Part shown: piece by piece, positions 27,584 to 35,378 of the stretch
Numbering within the stretch: position 1 is the stretch's first letter
Layout of the letters: the number at the start of each line of letters is the position of its first letter
Source: Ancylobacter sp. Lp-2
GTDB taxonomy: Bacteria > Pseudomonadota > Alphaproteobacteria > Rhizobiales > Xanthobacteraceae
NCBI RefSeq assembly: GCF_020523795.1
Contig: NZ_JAJALI010000003.1
Location: 558,001-622,000, forward strand
Reading direction: 5' to 3'
Length of the DNA stretch: 64,000 nucleotides
Translations under genes and position numbers: made by a program
The notes under the pieces: generated by a model
Told to the model about the DNA's origin: nothing
The model's input: the letters and a program-made list of their open reading frames with translations, nothing else
Database searches by the model: none

Positions 27584-27810
27584 GACCATGCGGGAGAGAT
27601 CGACCCCTCCCAACTGGATGCGTGCCGGCGCCGACGGAGCAACCCCCCAGGAAACTCTCAGGCAAAAGGACCGCATGGTCAGGACAATCTGGAGAGAGGC
27701 GGCGGCGCCGTTCTAGCGCTGGTCGTCCACCGAAGGGGAAGCCTGGGAAGGCGACGGGTTATCCGTCCATCCCGGGGCGAGCTCTCAGGTATCCGCGACA
27801 GATTGGGGAC
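27584..27810 (+). promoter_or_regulatory. Tandem glycine riboswitch upstream of dadA-type gene
   Basis: Two consecutive glycine aptamers. In aptamer 1, P1 pairs GACCATGCGG (27584-27593) with CCGCATGGTC (27671-27680), and the conserved GGGAGAG, GCCGACGGAGCAA and CTCTCAGGCAAAAGGACC are in place. Aptamer 2 starts at CAATCTGGAGAGAG, has ACCGAAGGGG, and ends CTCTCAGGTATCCGCGACAGATTG. A short linker separates them. The only gene downstream is the FAD-dependent amino-acid dehydrogenase starting 74 bp later. I see no strong terminator in that stretch, so control may act on translation. Most rhizobial examples control glycine cleavage genes; here the target is an oxidase-type gene. Confidence 0.9.
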
Positions 27811-27884
27811 AGCCGGCCGGAACGCCAGGGTGCCATGCGGCACATGCGTTGCGGCCTCGTGGTCCTCAAGCGCGGGAGAGCCCC

Positions 27885-29183
27885 ATGCGCAGCTTCGCCG
27901 TCATCGGCGCCGGCATTACCGGCATCACCACCGCATATGCCCTGATCAACAAGGGCTACGACGTCACCGTCATCGATCGCCAGCGCTACCCGGCGATGGA
28001 GACCTCCTACGCCAATGGCGGCCAGCTTTCGGCCTCCAATGCCGAGGTATGGAACTCCTTCGCGACCGTGCTGAAGGGCATCAAGTGGATGCTCACCCCG
28101 GACGCGCCGCTGCTGATGAACCCCAAGCCCTCCTGGCACAAATACAGCTGGATGGCCGAGTTCCTCGCCAACATCCCCAATTACCGCGCCAACACGGTGG
28201 AGACCACCCGGCTCGCCATCGCCTCGCGCAACTACATGTTCGAGATCGCCGAGCGCGAGAAGATCGAATTCAACCTCGAAAAGCGCGGCATCCTGCACAT
28301 CTACCGCGACAAGGCGAGCTTCGAGGGCGCCGGCCGCGTCAGCCAGATGTATGCCGAGGGCGGCCTCGCCCGCCGCGCGGTGACGCCGGACGAGATGCGC
28401 GCGATCGAGCCGACGCTGCACGGCCAGTATTACGGCGGCTACTTCACCGAATCCGATTCCACCGGCGACATCCACAAATTCACCCGCGGCCTCGCCGATG
28501 CCTGCAAGCGCCTCGGCGTCACCTTCGTCAACGAGGCGACGGTGGAGAGCGTGACTCACACCGGCAAGGGCCGCGACGGCACCGGCATCGACATCGCCTT
28601 CTCGGTCGCCGCCCCCGACGAGAGCGGCCTCGTCGCCCACGAGACCCGCTCCTTCGACGGCATCGTGGTGTGCGCCGGCGTCGGCTCGCGCGACCTCGCC
28701 GCCAAGCTCGGCGACCGGGTGAACATCTACCCGGTGAAGGGCTATTCGATCACCGTCATGCTCGACGACGAGCAGAGCCAGAAGGGCGCCCCCTGGGTCA
28801 GCCTGCTCGACGACAAGACCAAGATCGTCACCTCGCGCCTCGGCAAGGAACGCTTCCGTGTCGCCGGCACCGCCGAGTTCAACGGCGAGAACCGCGACAT
28901 CCGCAACGACCGGGTGAAGCCGCTGATCGACTGGACGCGCCGGCTGTTCCCGGACGTGAACACCAGCCGCTGCGTGCCCTGGGCCGGCCTGCGCCCGATG
29001 CTGCCGAGCATGATGCCGCGCGTCGGCGCCGGCAAGCTGCCGGGCGTGTTCTACAATACCGGCCACGGCCATCTCGGCTGGACGCTCTCCGCCGTCACCG
29101 CCCACATGGTCGGCGAGAAGATCGCCGCCGCCCTGCCGGTGGAAGCCCCGGTCGCCGCGCCCTACGCCATCGCGGCGGAGTGA
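27885..29183 (+). CDS. dadA: FAD-dependent D-amino-acid/glycine-type dehydrogenase (DadA family)
   Basis: A 432-residue flavoprotein of the DAO/DadA superfamily. The N-terminal FAD motif is FAVIGAGITGITTAYALINKG with DRQRYPAMETSYANGGQLS right after it. The C-terminal WAGLRPMLPSMMPRVG and YNTGHGHLGWTLS form the second flavin and active-site block. The start at 27885 is chosen by GGGAGAG at 27874-27880; an earlier in-frame ATG at 27849 lies nearer the riboswitch. DadA oxidises D-amino acids to 2-oxoacids at the membrane. The glycine riboswitch in front suggests that glycine, or an amino acid metabolised with it, is the relevant signal or substrate. A terminator follows. Confidence 0.87.
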   Translation: MRSFAVIGAGITGITTAYALINKGYDVTVIDRQRYPAMETSYANGGQLSASNAEVWNSFATVLKGIKWMLTPDAPLLMNPKPSWHKYSWMAEFLANIPNYRANTVETTRLAIASRNYMFEIAEREKIEFNLEKRGILHIYRDKASFEGAGRVSQMYAEGGLARRAVTPDEMRAIEPTLHGQYYGGYFTESDSTGDIHKFTRGLADACKRLGVTFVNEATVESVTHTGKGRDGTGIDIAFSVAAPDESGLVAHETRSFDGIVVCAGVGSRDLAAKLGDRVNIYPVKGYSITVMLDDEQSQKGAPWVSLLDDKTKIVTSRLGKERFRVAGTAEFNGENRDIRNDRVKPLIDWTRRLFPDVNTSRCVPWAGLRPMLPSMMPRVGAGKLPGVFYNTGHGHLGWTLSAVTAHMVGEKIAAALPVEAPVAAPYAIAAE

Positions 29184-29231
29184 GCGACACCGCGCGGCGG
29201 AAACGACCCCCATCCGCAGCCTGTCGAGGAC

Positions 29232-29260
29232 AAGATGCCCGGTTCACGCCGGGCATCTTT
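29232..29260 (+). terminator. Rho-independent terminator after dadA
   Basis: An 11-bp perfect stem AAGATGCCCGG-N6-CCGGGCATCTT that runs into TTT, 48 bp after the dadA stop. The best-formed terminator in this part of the window. Confidence 0.8.
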
Positions 29261-29423
29261 CGTTTGCGGGCATCGTCGGGGCAGAAGCGGGGGGGGGCGC
29301 GCGCTCGGAAACGGGGCTGGCATGTGACGGGCCGGATGTGCTTGCCGGGATAAGGTCTCGTTGGAAGGGGGCCTTGCTGGAACCGGATCTACCTGGAACC
29401 GGGTCTTACTGGGCGGGATTGTC

Positions 29424-29545
29424 GTCGGGCGAGGTTTGCGGCCGGACACGCCCCGCTTGGCCGGACGTCGTCCGCCGTCACAGCCCACAGGATCGGCAAG
29501 ACGATCGCCGCCGCCCTTCCGGTGGCCCCCCCGGTCGCCGCGCCC
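29424..29545 (+). pseudogene. Decayed duplicate of the dadA 3' end
   Basis: A stretch about 240 bp after dadA still aligns with its last 40 codons. Read in the frame beginning at 29441 it gives AGHAPLGRTSSAVTAHRIG then KTIAAALPVAPPVAAP, against TGHGHLGWTLSAVTAHMVG then EKIAAALPVEAPVAAP in dadA. Similarity fades upstream of about 29424, and no start or complete frame remains. It looks like the remnant of a tandem dadA copy, or of a recombination event that inserted the material that follows. Confidence 0.7.
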
Positions 29546-29816
29546 TGTGTCCTTGGGGTGGAGCGAGGAGCATCGTTCTCCGTCAAGGGATGTGGACTGC
29601 CTACGGTAAGAATCTCTCCAGGCCGCCGGATCTGCACAGTGCTTCGTACAGCTAGTCCGGGGAACAGACGTCGCCATGCGGTCCCCGAAAGCGGCACGCC
29701 TGTTCCCCGGCAAGCTGCGCGTCAACGGCAAATCTGGGGTCCAGGACAAGACCCAGCCTGCGCGTGCAGTCGCTTCATGATACGCCCGCTACCGTCAGGC
29801 GATGAGGGGCAGGGCA
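29546..29816. other. Gap without recognisable gene, lower GC than surroundings
   Basis: Between the dadA remnant and the next small gene I see no conserved frame, repeat or RNA. The base composition falls towards that of the following two genes, so it probably belongs to the same acquired islet. Confidence 0.5.
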
Positions 29817-30218
29817 ATGTCGTGGCTAGGGCGACTTTTTGGACGAGGCCCGGCAAAGGCACCCCAGCGTCCTCCCGATGAACCACCCGCCTCTTTAGCT
29901 CGTCGCGTTCGGCCACCCGCGCGTACCTATCATATGACAGAGAACGAGCGGGCATCCAATGCAGAACGCTATCTGCGAGAGCGTTCTGTATTGGATGCTG
30001 AACGATGGGCATTTAATCGGAAGCGTGCTGAATATGTCGGTTGTACGCGGTACATCTGGCGATCGTCAGGCGACGCCGATGTTTGCGATCTATGCGCTCG
30101 CAATAATGGAAAGCGATTTGCCTACGCAACGCTACCCAAGGGTGGGCACCCCGGAGACGGGCATATCTGCGCAACCGGAGAAATATGCAGGTGCTATGCA
30201 GAGCCGATCATCAAATAG
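29817..30218 (+). CDS. Small protein with C-terminal phage Mu F-like cysteine/histidine motif
   Basis: A 133-residue basic protein. The C-terminal part has CxxC at 90-93, HPG at 111-113 and CRCYAEPII at 124-132. This DxCxxCxxxxGK...HPG...CRCYAEP pattern is that of the end of phage Mu gpF-like minor head (head morphogenesis) proteins. The large N-terminal part of such proteins is absent; instead there is a proline/arginine-rich region and a charged helix at about 40-72. The start at 29817 follows AGGGGCAGGGC; an alternative ATG lies at 29802. A 19-bp-stem hairpin lies within codons 46-61. It could be a phage relic or a domesticated zinc-binding protein. Codon use is less GC-rich than its neighbours. 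Confidence 0.6.
   Translation: MSWLGRLFGRGPAKAPQRPPDEPPASLARRVRPPARTYHMTENERASNAERYLRERSVLDAERWAFNRKRAEYVGCTRYIWRSSGDADVCDLCARNNGKRFAYATLPKGGHPGDGHICATGEICRCYAEPIIK
29952..29998. repeat. Long near-perfect hairpin inside the Mu F-like gene
   Basis: Left arm 29952-29970 and right arm 29980-29998 are reverse complements over 19 positions with a single G/T mismatch (a wobble pair in RNA), around a 9-nt loop. The left arm starts GCATCCAAT and the right arm ends ATTGGATGC. Reading continues in frame through it. Confidence 0.85.
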
Positions 30219-30618
30219 ATCATCCAGACTGCGCTACCTTACCGTGGCGACGCTCTGTTCTTTCGCTATAATTTCCGTTCCGGCGTCATCACAGGCGCCC
30301 CTTGCCACCGGTTGGCGAAGCTTCGTTGGCACCTGTCTATTCACGGTCGACGGGCGCATCCTCATAACCGGCCGCTGTCAAGTCGACATGTCTCCTGACG
30401 GGGACTTTTCCTTGGGGTCAGACGGTTCCTCGCCTTTCTTCGGCTATTTCGAACGCAAGTCGAGAGGCACTTGGAGAGGTCTGTGGAATGGATCCGCAGA
30501 TTCGACACATGCTCACGATGAGCTTGGCGACATGCAGCAATACGACGCTTTCTGCCTCAAAAACAAACAGGCTTTAGCGTGTGTTTATGGATCTGCTGGT
30601 GAACCCGTCATCCACTAG
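30196..30618 (+). CDS. Small secreted protein of unknown function
   Basis: A 140-residue protein. A basic N-terminus (RSSNRSSRLRY) and hydrophobic core ending VPASSQA at about residue 34 form a signal peptide. The mature part has four cysteines at 47, 61, 120 and 129, enough for two disulfides, and a Gly/Ser-rich middle with DMSPDGDFSLGSDG and FFGYFERKSRGTWRGLW. The start at 30196 overlaps the end of the preceding gene by 23 bp; the frame is open further upstream but without such an N-terminus. I do not recognise the family. GC content is clearly below the window average, like the gene before it. Confidence 0.6.
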   Translation: MQSRSSNRSSRLRYLTVATLCSFAIISVPASSQAPLATGWRSFVGTCLFTVDGRILITGRCQVDMSPDGDFSLGSDGSSPFFGYFERKSRGTWRGLWNGSADSTHAHDELGDMQQYDAFCLKNKQALACVYGSAGEPVIH

Positions 30619-30630
30619 CACACCCTCGCC

Positions 30631-33225
30631 TCACAGCCGCGCCGCGCGCAGCCGCAGCGCGTTGGCGATGACGCTCACCGAGGACAGCGACATGGCGAGC
30701 GCCGCCACCATCGGCGACAGGAGGATGCCGAACAGCGGGTACAGCACGCCCGCCGCGATGGGCACGCCGCCGGCATTGTAGACGAAGGCGAAGAACAGGT
30801 TCTGCCGGATGTTCGCCATCGTCGCCGCCGACAGCCGCCTCGCCCGCACGATGCCCATGAGGTCGCCCTTGAGCAGCGTCACCCCGGCGCTCTCGATGGC
30901 GACATCCGTGCCATGGCCCATGGCGATGCCGACATCGGCCGCCGCCAGCGCCGGCGCGTCGTTCACCCCGTCGCCGGCCATGGCGACGACGCGGCCCTCG
31001 CGCTTCAGCCGCGCGACGACGTTCGCCTTGTCCTCCGGCGAGACTTCCGCCTCGACGTCCTTGATGCCGAGCCGTGCCGCCACCGCCTCCGCCGTGGTGC
31101 GGTTGTCGCCGGTGAGCATGACGACGCGCACGCCGTCAGCCGCCAGCGCCTTCAGCGCCTCCGGCGTGGTCACCTTCACCGGATCGGCGATGGCGAGGAT
31201 GGCGGCGGGCTTGCCGTTCACCGCCAGATAGATCGCGCTGGCGCCGTCCTTGCGCAGCACGTCGGCGCGGGCTGTGAGCGACGACACGTCGATGCCGAGG
31301 CCGGACAGGAAGCCGGCCGAGCCGATCATCACCCGCTTGCCCTCGACCATGCCATAGGCGCCCTTGCCGACCGGCGAATCGAAGCCGCGCACCTTGGGCA
31401 AATCGAGGCCGCGCGCCTTCGCTGCCTCGACGATCGCATGCGCCAGCGGGTGCTCGGACGGCGCCTCGACGGCGGCGGCGAGGCGCAGCGCGCCGGCCTC
31501 GTCGAAGCCATCCGTCGGCTCGATGGCGACGAGGCTGGGCCGGCCTTCGGTCAGCGTGCCGGTCTTGTCGACGACGAGGGTGTCGACGCTGGCGAGACGC
31601 TCCAGCGCTTCGGCGTTCTTGATCAGCACGCCCATCTGCGCGCCGCGCCCGACGCCGACCATGATCGACATCGGCGTCGCCAGCCCGAGCGCGCAGGGGC
31701 AGGCGATGATCAGCACCGCCACCGCGGCGATGAGGCCGTGGGCGAATTTCGGGTCCGGCCCGAAGACCGCCCAGGCGGCGAAGGCGACGAGCGCGCAGGC
31801 GACCACCAGCGGCACGAACCAGCCGGCGACCCGGTCGGCGAGGCGCTGGATCGGCGCGCGCGAGCGCTGCGCCTCGGCGACCATCTGCACGATGCGCGAC
31901 AGCATGGTGTCGCGACCGACCTTCTTCGCGACCATGACGAGGCCGCCGGAACGATTCAGCGTGCCGCCGATCAGCGCGTCGCCGGCCTCTTTGGTGACCG
32001 GCATGGATTCACCGGTGACGAGGCTCTCGTCGAGCGCCGAGCGGCCCTCCTCCACCGTGCCGTCCACCGGCACCTTCTCGCCGGGGCGCACGCGCAGCCG
32101 GTCGCCGACGACGATGGCGTCGAGCGCGATCTCCTCCTCCGAGCCGTCTTCATTGAGGCGGCGGGCGGTCTTGGGCGCGAGGTCGAGCAGCGCCTTCAGC
32201 GCGCCGGAGGTCTGCTCGCGGGCGCGCAGCTCCAGCACTTGGCCGAGCAGCACCAGCACGGTGATGACGGCGGCCGCCTCGAAATAAACAGCCACCGTGC
32301 CGTCGGCGGCGCGGAAGGCGGCCGGGAACAGGCCGGGGGCCAGCACCGCGACGAGGCTGTAGAGATAGGCGACGCCGGTGCCGAGCGCGATCAGCGTGAA
32401 CATGTTGAGATTGCGGGTGACCACCGAATCCCAGCCGCGCTGGAAGAACGGCCAGCCCGCCCACAGCACCACCGGGGTGGCGAGTACCAGCTGGATCCAG
32501 CTCGAAATCTCCGGCGGCACGAGGTGATGCAGCGCCGGCACGAGATGGCCGCCCATCTCCAGCGCGAACACCGGCAGCGTCAGCACGAGGCCGATCCAGA
32601 ACCGCCTGACCATATCGATCAGTTCGTGGTTCGGGCCGTCGTCGAGGCTGACCAGCACCGGCTCCAGCGCCATGCCGCAGATCGGGCAGGAGCCGGGGCC
32701 GATCTGGCGGATCTCCGGGTGCATCGGGCAGGTATATTCGGTGTCCTCCGGCACCGGCGCGGCGGGCGCCTTGTCGCCGAGATACTTCTCCGGATCGGCG
32801 ATGAACTTGGTGCGGCAGCCCGCCGAGCAGAAATAATAAGTGATGCCGTTATGGTCGGCCTTCAGCGTCGCGGTGTGCGGATCGACATCCATGCCGCAGA
32901 CCGGGTCCTTGGCCATATGAGCGCCCGCCGCCGGCGCGGCGTGGTGATGATGCTGATGTCCGTGGTCGTGCGAATGGGCAGGAGCGGCCGCGTCGGCATG
33001 ATCATGATGGTGGCCGCCGCAGCAGGAGTCGGCGGTCTCGGCCGTCTCGTCGGGGCCGTGGGCGTGGCCGCCGCAGCAGGAAGATGCCTCCTCCTTCGGT
33101 GCCGGCGTAGCAGGTGCCGGCACGGCAGGCGTCGGCTTGGCAGGCGTCGGCTTGGCATGACCGCCGCAGCACGAGCCGCCTGCCGCGTGCTTGTGAGCCG
33201 CGTGATCGTGACCATCCTGCGCCAT
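30631..33225 (-). CDS. copA: Copper-translocating P-type ATPase with His/Cys-rich N-terminus
   Basis: An 864-residue heavy-metal P1B ATPase that exports copper from the cytoplasm. The N-terminal 120 residues carry three CCGGH motifs separated by Pro/Ala and His-rich stretches. Next come a YHS-type domain ([17 protein letters not shown]) and a CPMHP...CPICGM metal-binding domain, then eight membrane segments. The transport motif is ACPCALG, the phosphorylation site DKTGTLTEG, with SEHPLAHA and [10 protein letters not shown]. No classical GMxCxxC HMA domain is present. The start at 33225 lies 6 nt after AGGAGG. It is divergent from csoR with two operators between them. Confidence 0.93.
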   Translation of the reverse strand: MAQDGHDHAAHKHAAGGSCCGGHAKPTPAKPTPAVPAPATPAPKEEASSCCGGHAHGPDETAETADSCCGGHHHDHADAAAPAHSHDHGHQHHHHAAPAAGAHMAKDPVCGMDVDPHTATLKADHNGITYYFCSAGCRTKFIADPEKYLGDKAPAAPVPEDTEYTCPMHPEIRQIGPGSCPICGMALEPVLVSLDDGPNHELIDMVRRFWIGLVLTLPVFALEMGGHLVPALHHLVPPEISSWIQLVLATPVVLWAGWPFFQRGWDSVVTRNLNMFTLIALGTGVAYLYSLVAVLAPGLFPAAFRAADGTVAVYFEAAAVITVLVLLGQVLELRAREQTSGALKALLDLAPKTARRLNEDGSEEEIALDAIVVGDRLRVRPGEKVPVDGTVEEGRSALDESLVTGESMPVTKEAGDALIGGTLNRSGGLVMVAKKVGRDTMLSRIVQMVAEAQRSRAPIQRLADRVAGWFVPLVVACALVAFAAWAVFGPDPKFAHGLIAAVAVLIIACPCALGLATPMSIMVGVGRGAQMGVLIKNAEALERLASVDTLVVDKTGTLTEGRPSLVAIEPTDGFDEAGALRLAAAVEAPSEHPLAHAIVEAAKARGLDLPKVRGFDSPVGKGAYGMVEGKRVMIGSAGFLSGLGIDVSSLTARADVLRKDGASAIYLAVNGKPAAILAIADPVKVTTPEALKALAADGVRVVMLTGDNRTTAEAVAARLGIKDVEAEVSPEDKANVVARLKREGRVVAMAGDGVNDAPALAAADVGIAMGHGTDVAIESAGVTLLKGDLMGIVRARRLSAATMANIRQNLFFAFVYNAGGVPIAAGVLYPLFGILLSPMVAALAMSLSSVSVIANALRLRAARL

Positions 33226-33238
33226 CGCCATCCTCCTT

Positions 33239-33255
33239 ATACCCCCACCGGGTAT
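33239..33255. promoter_or_regulatory. CsoR-type operator 1 (copA side)
   Basis: Perfect inverted repeat ATACCC-N5-GGGTAT just upstream of the copA Shine-Dalgarno. It matches the usual CsoR operator form, GC-rich centre with TAC...GTA arms. Its centre lies 33 bp from operator 2. Confidence 0.75.
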
Positions 33256-33269
33256 CCGACACTTGCGAT

Positions 33270-33290
33270 ATATACCCCCTGAGGGTATAT
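33270..33290. promoter_or_regulatory. CsoR-type operator 2 (csoR side)
   Basis: Perfect inverted repeat ATATACCC-N5-GGGTATAT that runs into the csoR ATG at 33289. Binding here would block csoR expression, giving autoregulation, while both sites together silence copA until copper is bound. Confidence 0.75.
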
Positions 33291-33573
33291 GACAAGCATG
33301 CAGAACGACACGCGCAGTTCCTGTCTGAAACGGCTGAGCCGCATCGAGGGCCAGGTGCGGGGGATTTCCCGCATGGTGGAGGACAACCGCTATTGCATCG
33401 ACATCGTCACCCAGGTGGCGGCGGTGCGGGCGGCGCTGAAGCGGGTGGAGGAAGAGGTGCTGCGCGACCATGTCGCGCATTGCGTCGAGCACGCCATTGC
33501 CTCCGGCGACCCGGACGAGCAGCGCCGCAAGATCACCGAACTGGTCGAGACGCTGGGCAAGGTGAACGGCTGA
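33289..33573 (+). CDS. csoR: CsoR-family copper-sensing repressor
   Basis: A 94-residue all-helical repressor of the CsoR/RcnR/FrmR family. Counting from the ATG at 33289, the metal ligands fall at Cys36, His61 and Cys65, the same positions as the copper ligands of Mycobacterium tuberculosis CsoR. The N-terminal [22 protein letters not shown] is the family signature. A second ATG 9 bp downstream is possible. It is divergent from the copper ATPase gene and the gap contains two ATACCC/GGGTAT operators, so it very likely represses copA and itself and is released by Cu(I). Confidence 0.9.
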   Translation: MTSMQNDTRSSCLKRLSRIEGQVRGISRMVEDNRYCIDIVTQVAAVRAALKRVEEEVLRDHVAHCVEHAIASGDPDEQRRKITELVETLGKVNG

Positions 33574-33578
33574 GACAG

Positions 33579-33598
33579 GCCGCGCCGCCCGGCGCGGC
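33579..33598 (+). terminator. Hairpin after csoR
   Basis: A perfect 8-bp GC stem GCCGCGCC-N4-GGCGCGGC starts 6 nt past the csoR stop. No T run follows, so it is only a possible terminator. Confidence 0.35.
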
Positions 33599-33662
33599 GC
33601 CGGAGGTCATTCGCCGGAGGTCAGGGTCTCGACGTCACGCACCGCCTGTCACTGGCCGCACA

Positions 33663-34958
33663 TCACTGGCTGGACGCCGCGCTCCCGCTCCCGGCGGGTG
33701 CGGTGAGCCCGAGCGAGGCGACATAGCCGCGATTGATCGTCGTGTTGGCGAAGCGGGCATTGTCGAGATAGGCGCGCAGCGTCGCCACCACTTCTTCACG
33801 CGGCGGCTTCGGCATGTTGTCCCATTCCGAGCGCGGCGCGGAGCCGAAGGCGGCGATGGCGTCCCAGCCCTCCGGCTTGGTGATCGAGGCCACGGTGGAG
33901 CGGGAATCGAGGTTCTTGTAGGTCCAGAAGCTCCAGCCGATGCCGAACTTCTCGTTCATCGCCCGGTACTTGGCGTTCCACTCGTCGGTGAGCTCGCCGG
34001 TCTCGCCGAGGAAGATCGGCACGCCCCAGCGATTGGCGAAATTGACGTAATCCTGCACCTCGCGCCGCTCCGGGCTGGCCCAGAACTTGTGGTAGGTGTA
34101 GCCGACGTTCGAAGCGAAAGGCGGGCCGAACACGCCGAAATTGGTGCTCCACTGCGCGGCGGCGAGGATCACCGGATGGTTCGGGTCCACCTCGCGGATC
34201 GCCTGGGTGATCTCGGCATAGAGCGGCTCCAGCCGCGGGTTGAGATAATCCATGTCGTGATAGGGCGAGATCGGCTCGTTGAGCAGGTCGTATCCCAACA
34301 CCGCCGTCTCGTCCTTGTAGCGCTCGGCGATGGCCCGCCAGAGAGTGAGGGTGCGGCGACGGAATTCCGGCACGTAGAAGGTCAGCGGGTAGCCGACGCC
34401 GTCATCGTGGTTCACCCCGGTCTGGCCGCCCGGCGCGGCGTGGATGTCGAGGATCACCTTGATGTCATGCGCCTTCGCCCAGCCGACGACGCGGTCGATG
34501 AGCGCCCAGCCCTCGCCGTTCGGATCGACCCGCGCGGGGTCGGCGGGGTCGAGGAAGAACTTCCAGTGCAGCGGCACGCGCACGGTGGTGAAGCCGGCGG
34601 CGGACAGGAAGGCGAGGTCGTCCTCGCGGATATAGACGTCGCGGAAATCCTTCCAGAACCGCGCCGCCTCCTCCGGGCCGGCGAGGTAGTCGATGACGTC
34701 CTCGATCTCGCGCGGCGAGCGCTGGACCTTGAACTTGAACATGTAGCCTTCCGGCAGCAGCCAGTTGCCGAAGCTCATGCCCTTGACCGGGAAGGTCGAG
34801 CCGTCCGGCCGGACGAAGCGAGCCCCCTCGGCGCGGATGAAGCCGGAGGCGCCCGGCGCGGCGGCGGGCGCCGGCTCCCCTTGGGCGAGGGCCGCTGCGG
34901 CGAGGGCAAGGAGGGCGGCGAGGAGAGCCGGGAGGAGGCGTGCGGGGCGAGCGATCAT
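33663..34958 (-). CDS. Secreted glycoside hydrolase family 5 (cellulase-like)
   Basis: A 431-residue exported glycanase. A signal peptide of about 26 residues (ARLLPALLAALLALAAAALAQ) precedes the TIM-barrel. The acid/base glutamate is in YDLLNEPI and the nucleophile glutamate in IFLGETGEL; strand-end residues TVRVPLHWKFF and YTYHKFW are typical of GH5. The start at 34958 is preferred because it begins the signal peptide; the frame is open 30 codons upstream. It may cut beta-1,4 or beta-1,3/1,6 glucans in the periplasm or outside. A secreted beta-glucosidase and a GntP permease lie next door on the other strand. Confidence 0.87.
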   Translation of the reverse strand: MIARPARLLPALLAALLALAAAALAQGEPAPAAAPGASGFIRAEGARFVRPDGSTFPVKGMSFGNWLLPEGYMFKFKVQRSPREIEDVIDYLAGPEEAARFWKDFRDVYIREDDLAFLSAAGFTTVRVPLHWKFFLDPADPARVDPNGEGWALIDRVVGWAKAHDIKVILDIHAAPGGQTGVNHDDGVGYPLTFYVPEFRRRTLTLWRAIAERYKDETAVLGYDLLNEPISPYHDMDYLNPRLEPLYAEITQAIREVDPNHPVILAAAQWSTNFGVFGPPFASNVGYTYHKFWASPERREVQDYVNFANRWGVPIFLGETGELTDEWNAKYRAMNEKFGIGWSFWTYKNLDSRSTVASITKPEGWDAIAAFGSAPRSEWDNMPKPPREEVVATLRAYLDNARFANTTINRGYVASLGLTAPAGSGSAASSQ

Positions 34959-35378
34959 GGCGGGGCACGCTAGCCGATGTCGGCGGCGCGGGAAATCGCC
35001 GCGATGCGATGACGCGAGGAAAGGCGGCTTGCGGACGAGCGGCGCCATGCGCGGCGCCGAGCTCCCGGAAACCGTGCACGGCTTCCGGGGAAGAGCCCCG
35101 GAGACGCCGGCGGCGAATGCCGACGCCGGGTCCCGGATCGGCGCTGCGGCCTCACCTCAGCCAACCCGGGAGACGGGATCGGGCTCCATCTCCGCCAATC
35201 CGGAAGCGAGGTCGAGCTTCCCCTCCGCTGGTGCGGGACATGAGGCAGACGGATGGCGACCCGCCTCTGCCGCGGCGCGGGAGGCGGGGTGACAGCGCGG
35301 GAGGCTCGGGCTAGACCTTCGGGCACGCTGCCCTTCCCGCCCCGCCGCCCGGCGCATCATCACGGTCCTCTCCCGTCC
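34959..35378. other. 420-bp divergent gap between GH5 and GntP genes
   Basis: No conserved frame. It holds several GC-rich inverted repeats, including a CCCGGAA/TTCCGGG pair and a CCGGGG/CCCCGG hairpin around 35060-35105. The promoters of both flanking genes must lie here but I cannot place them with confidence. Confidence 0.5.

Noticed and set aside
27622-27945. An open frame across the glycine riboswitch
   Set aside because: It is rich in Arg and Pro, overlaps both aptamers and has no Shine-Dalgarno; the RNA structure explains the sequence better.
29802-29816. The earlier ATG as the start of the Mu F-like gene
   Set aside because: The later ATG at 29817 has a purine-rich AGGGGCAGGGC at suitable distance; the earlier one does not.
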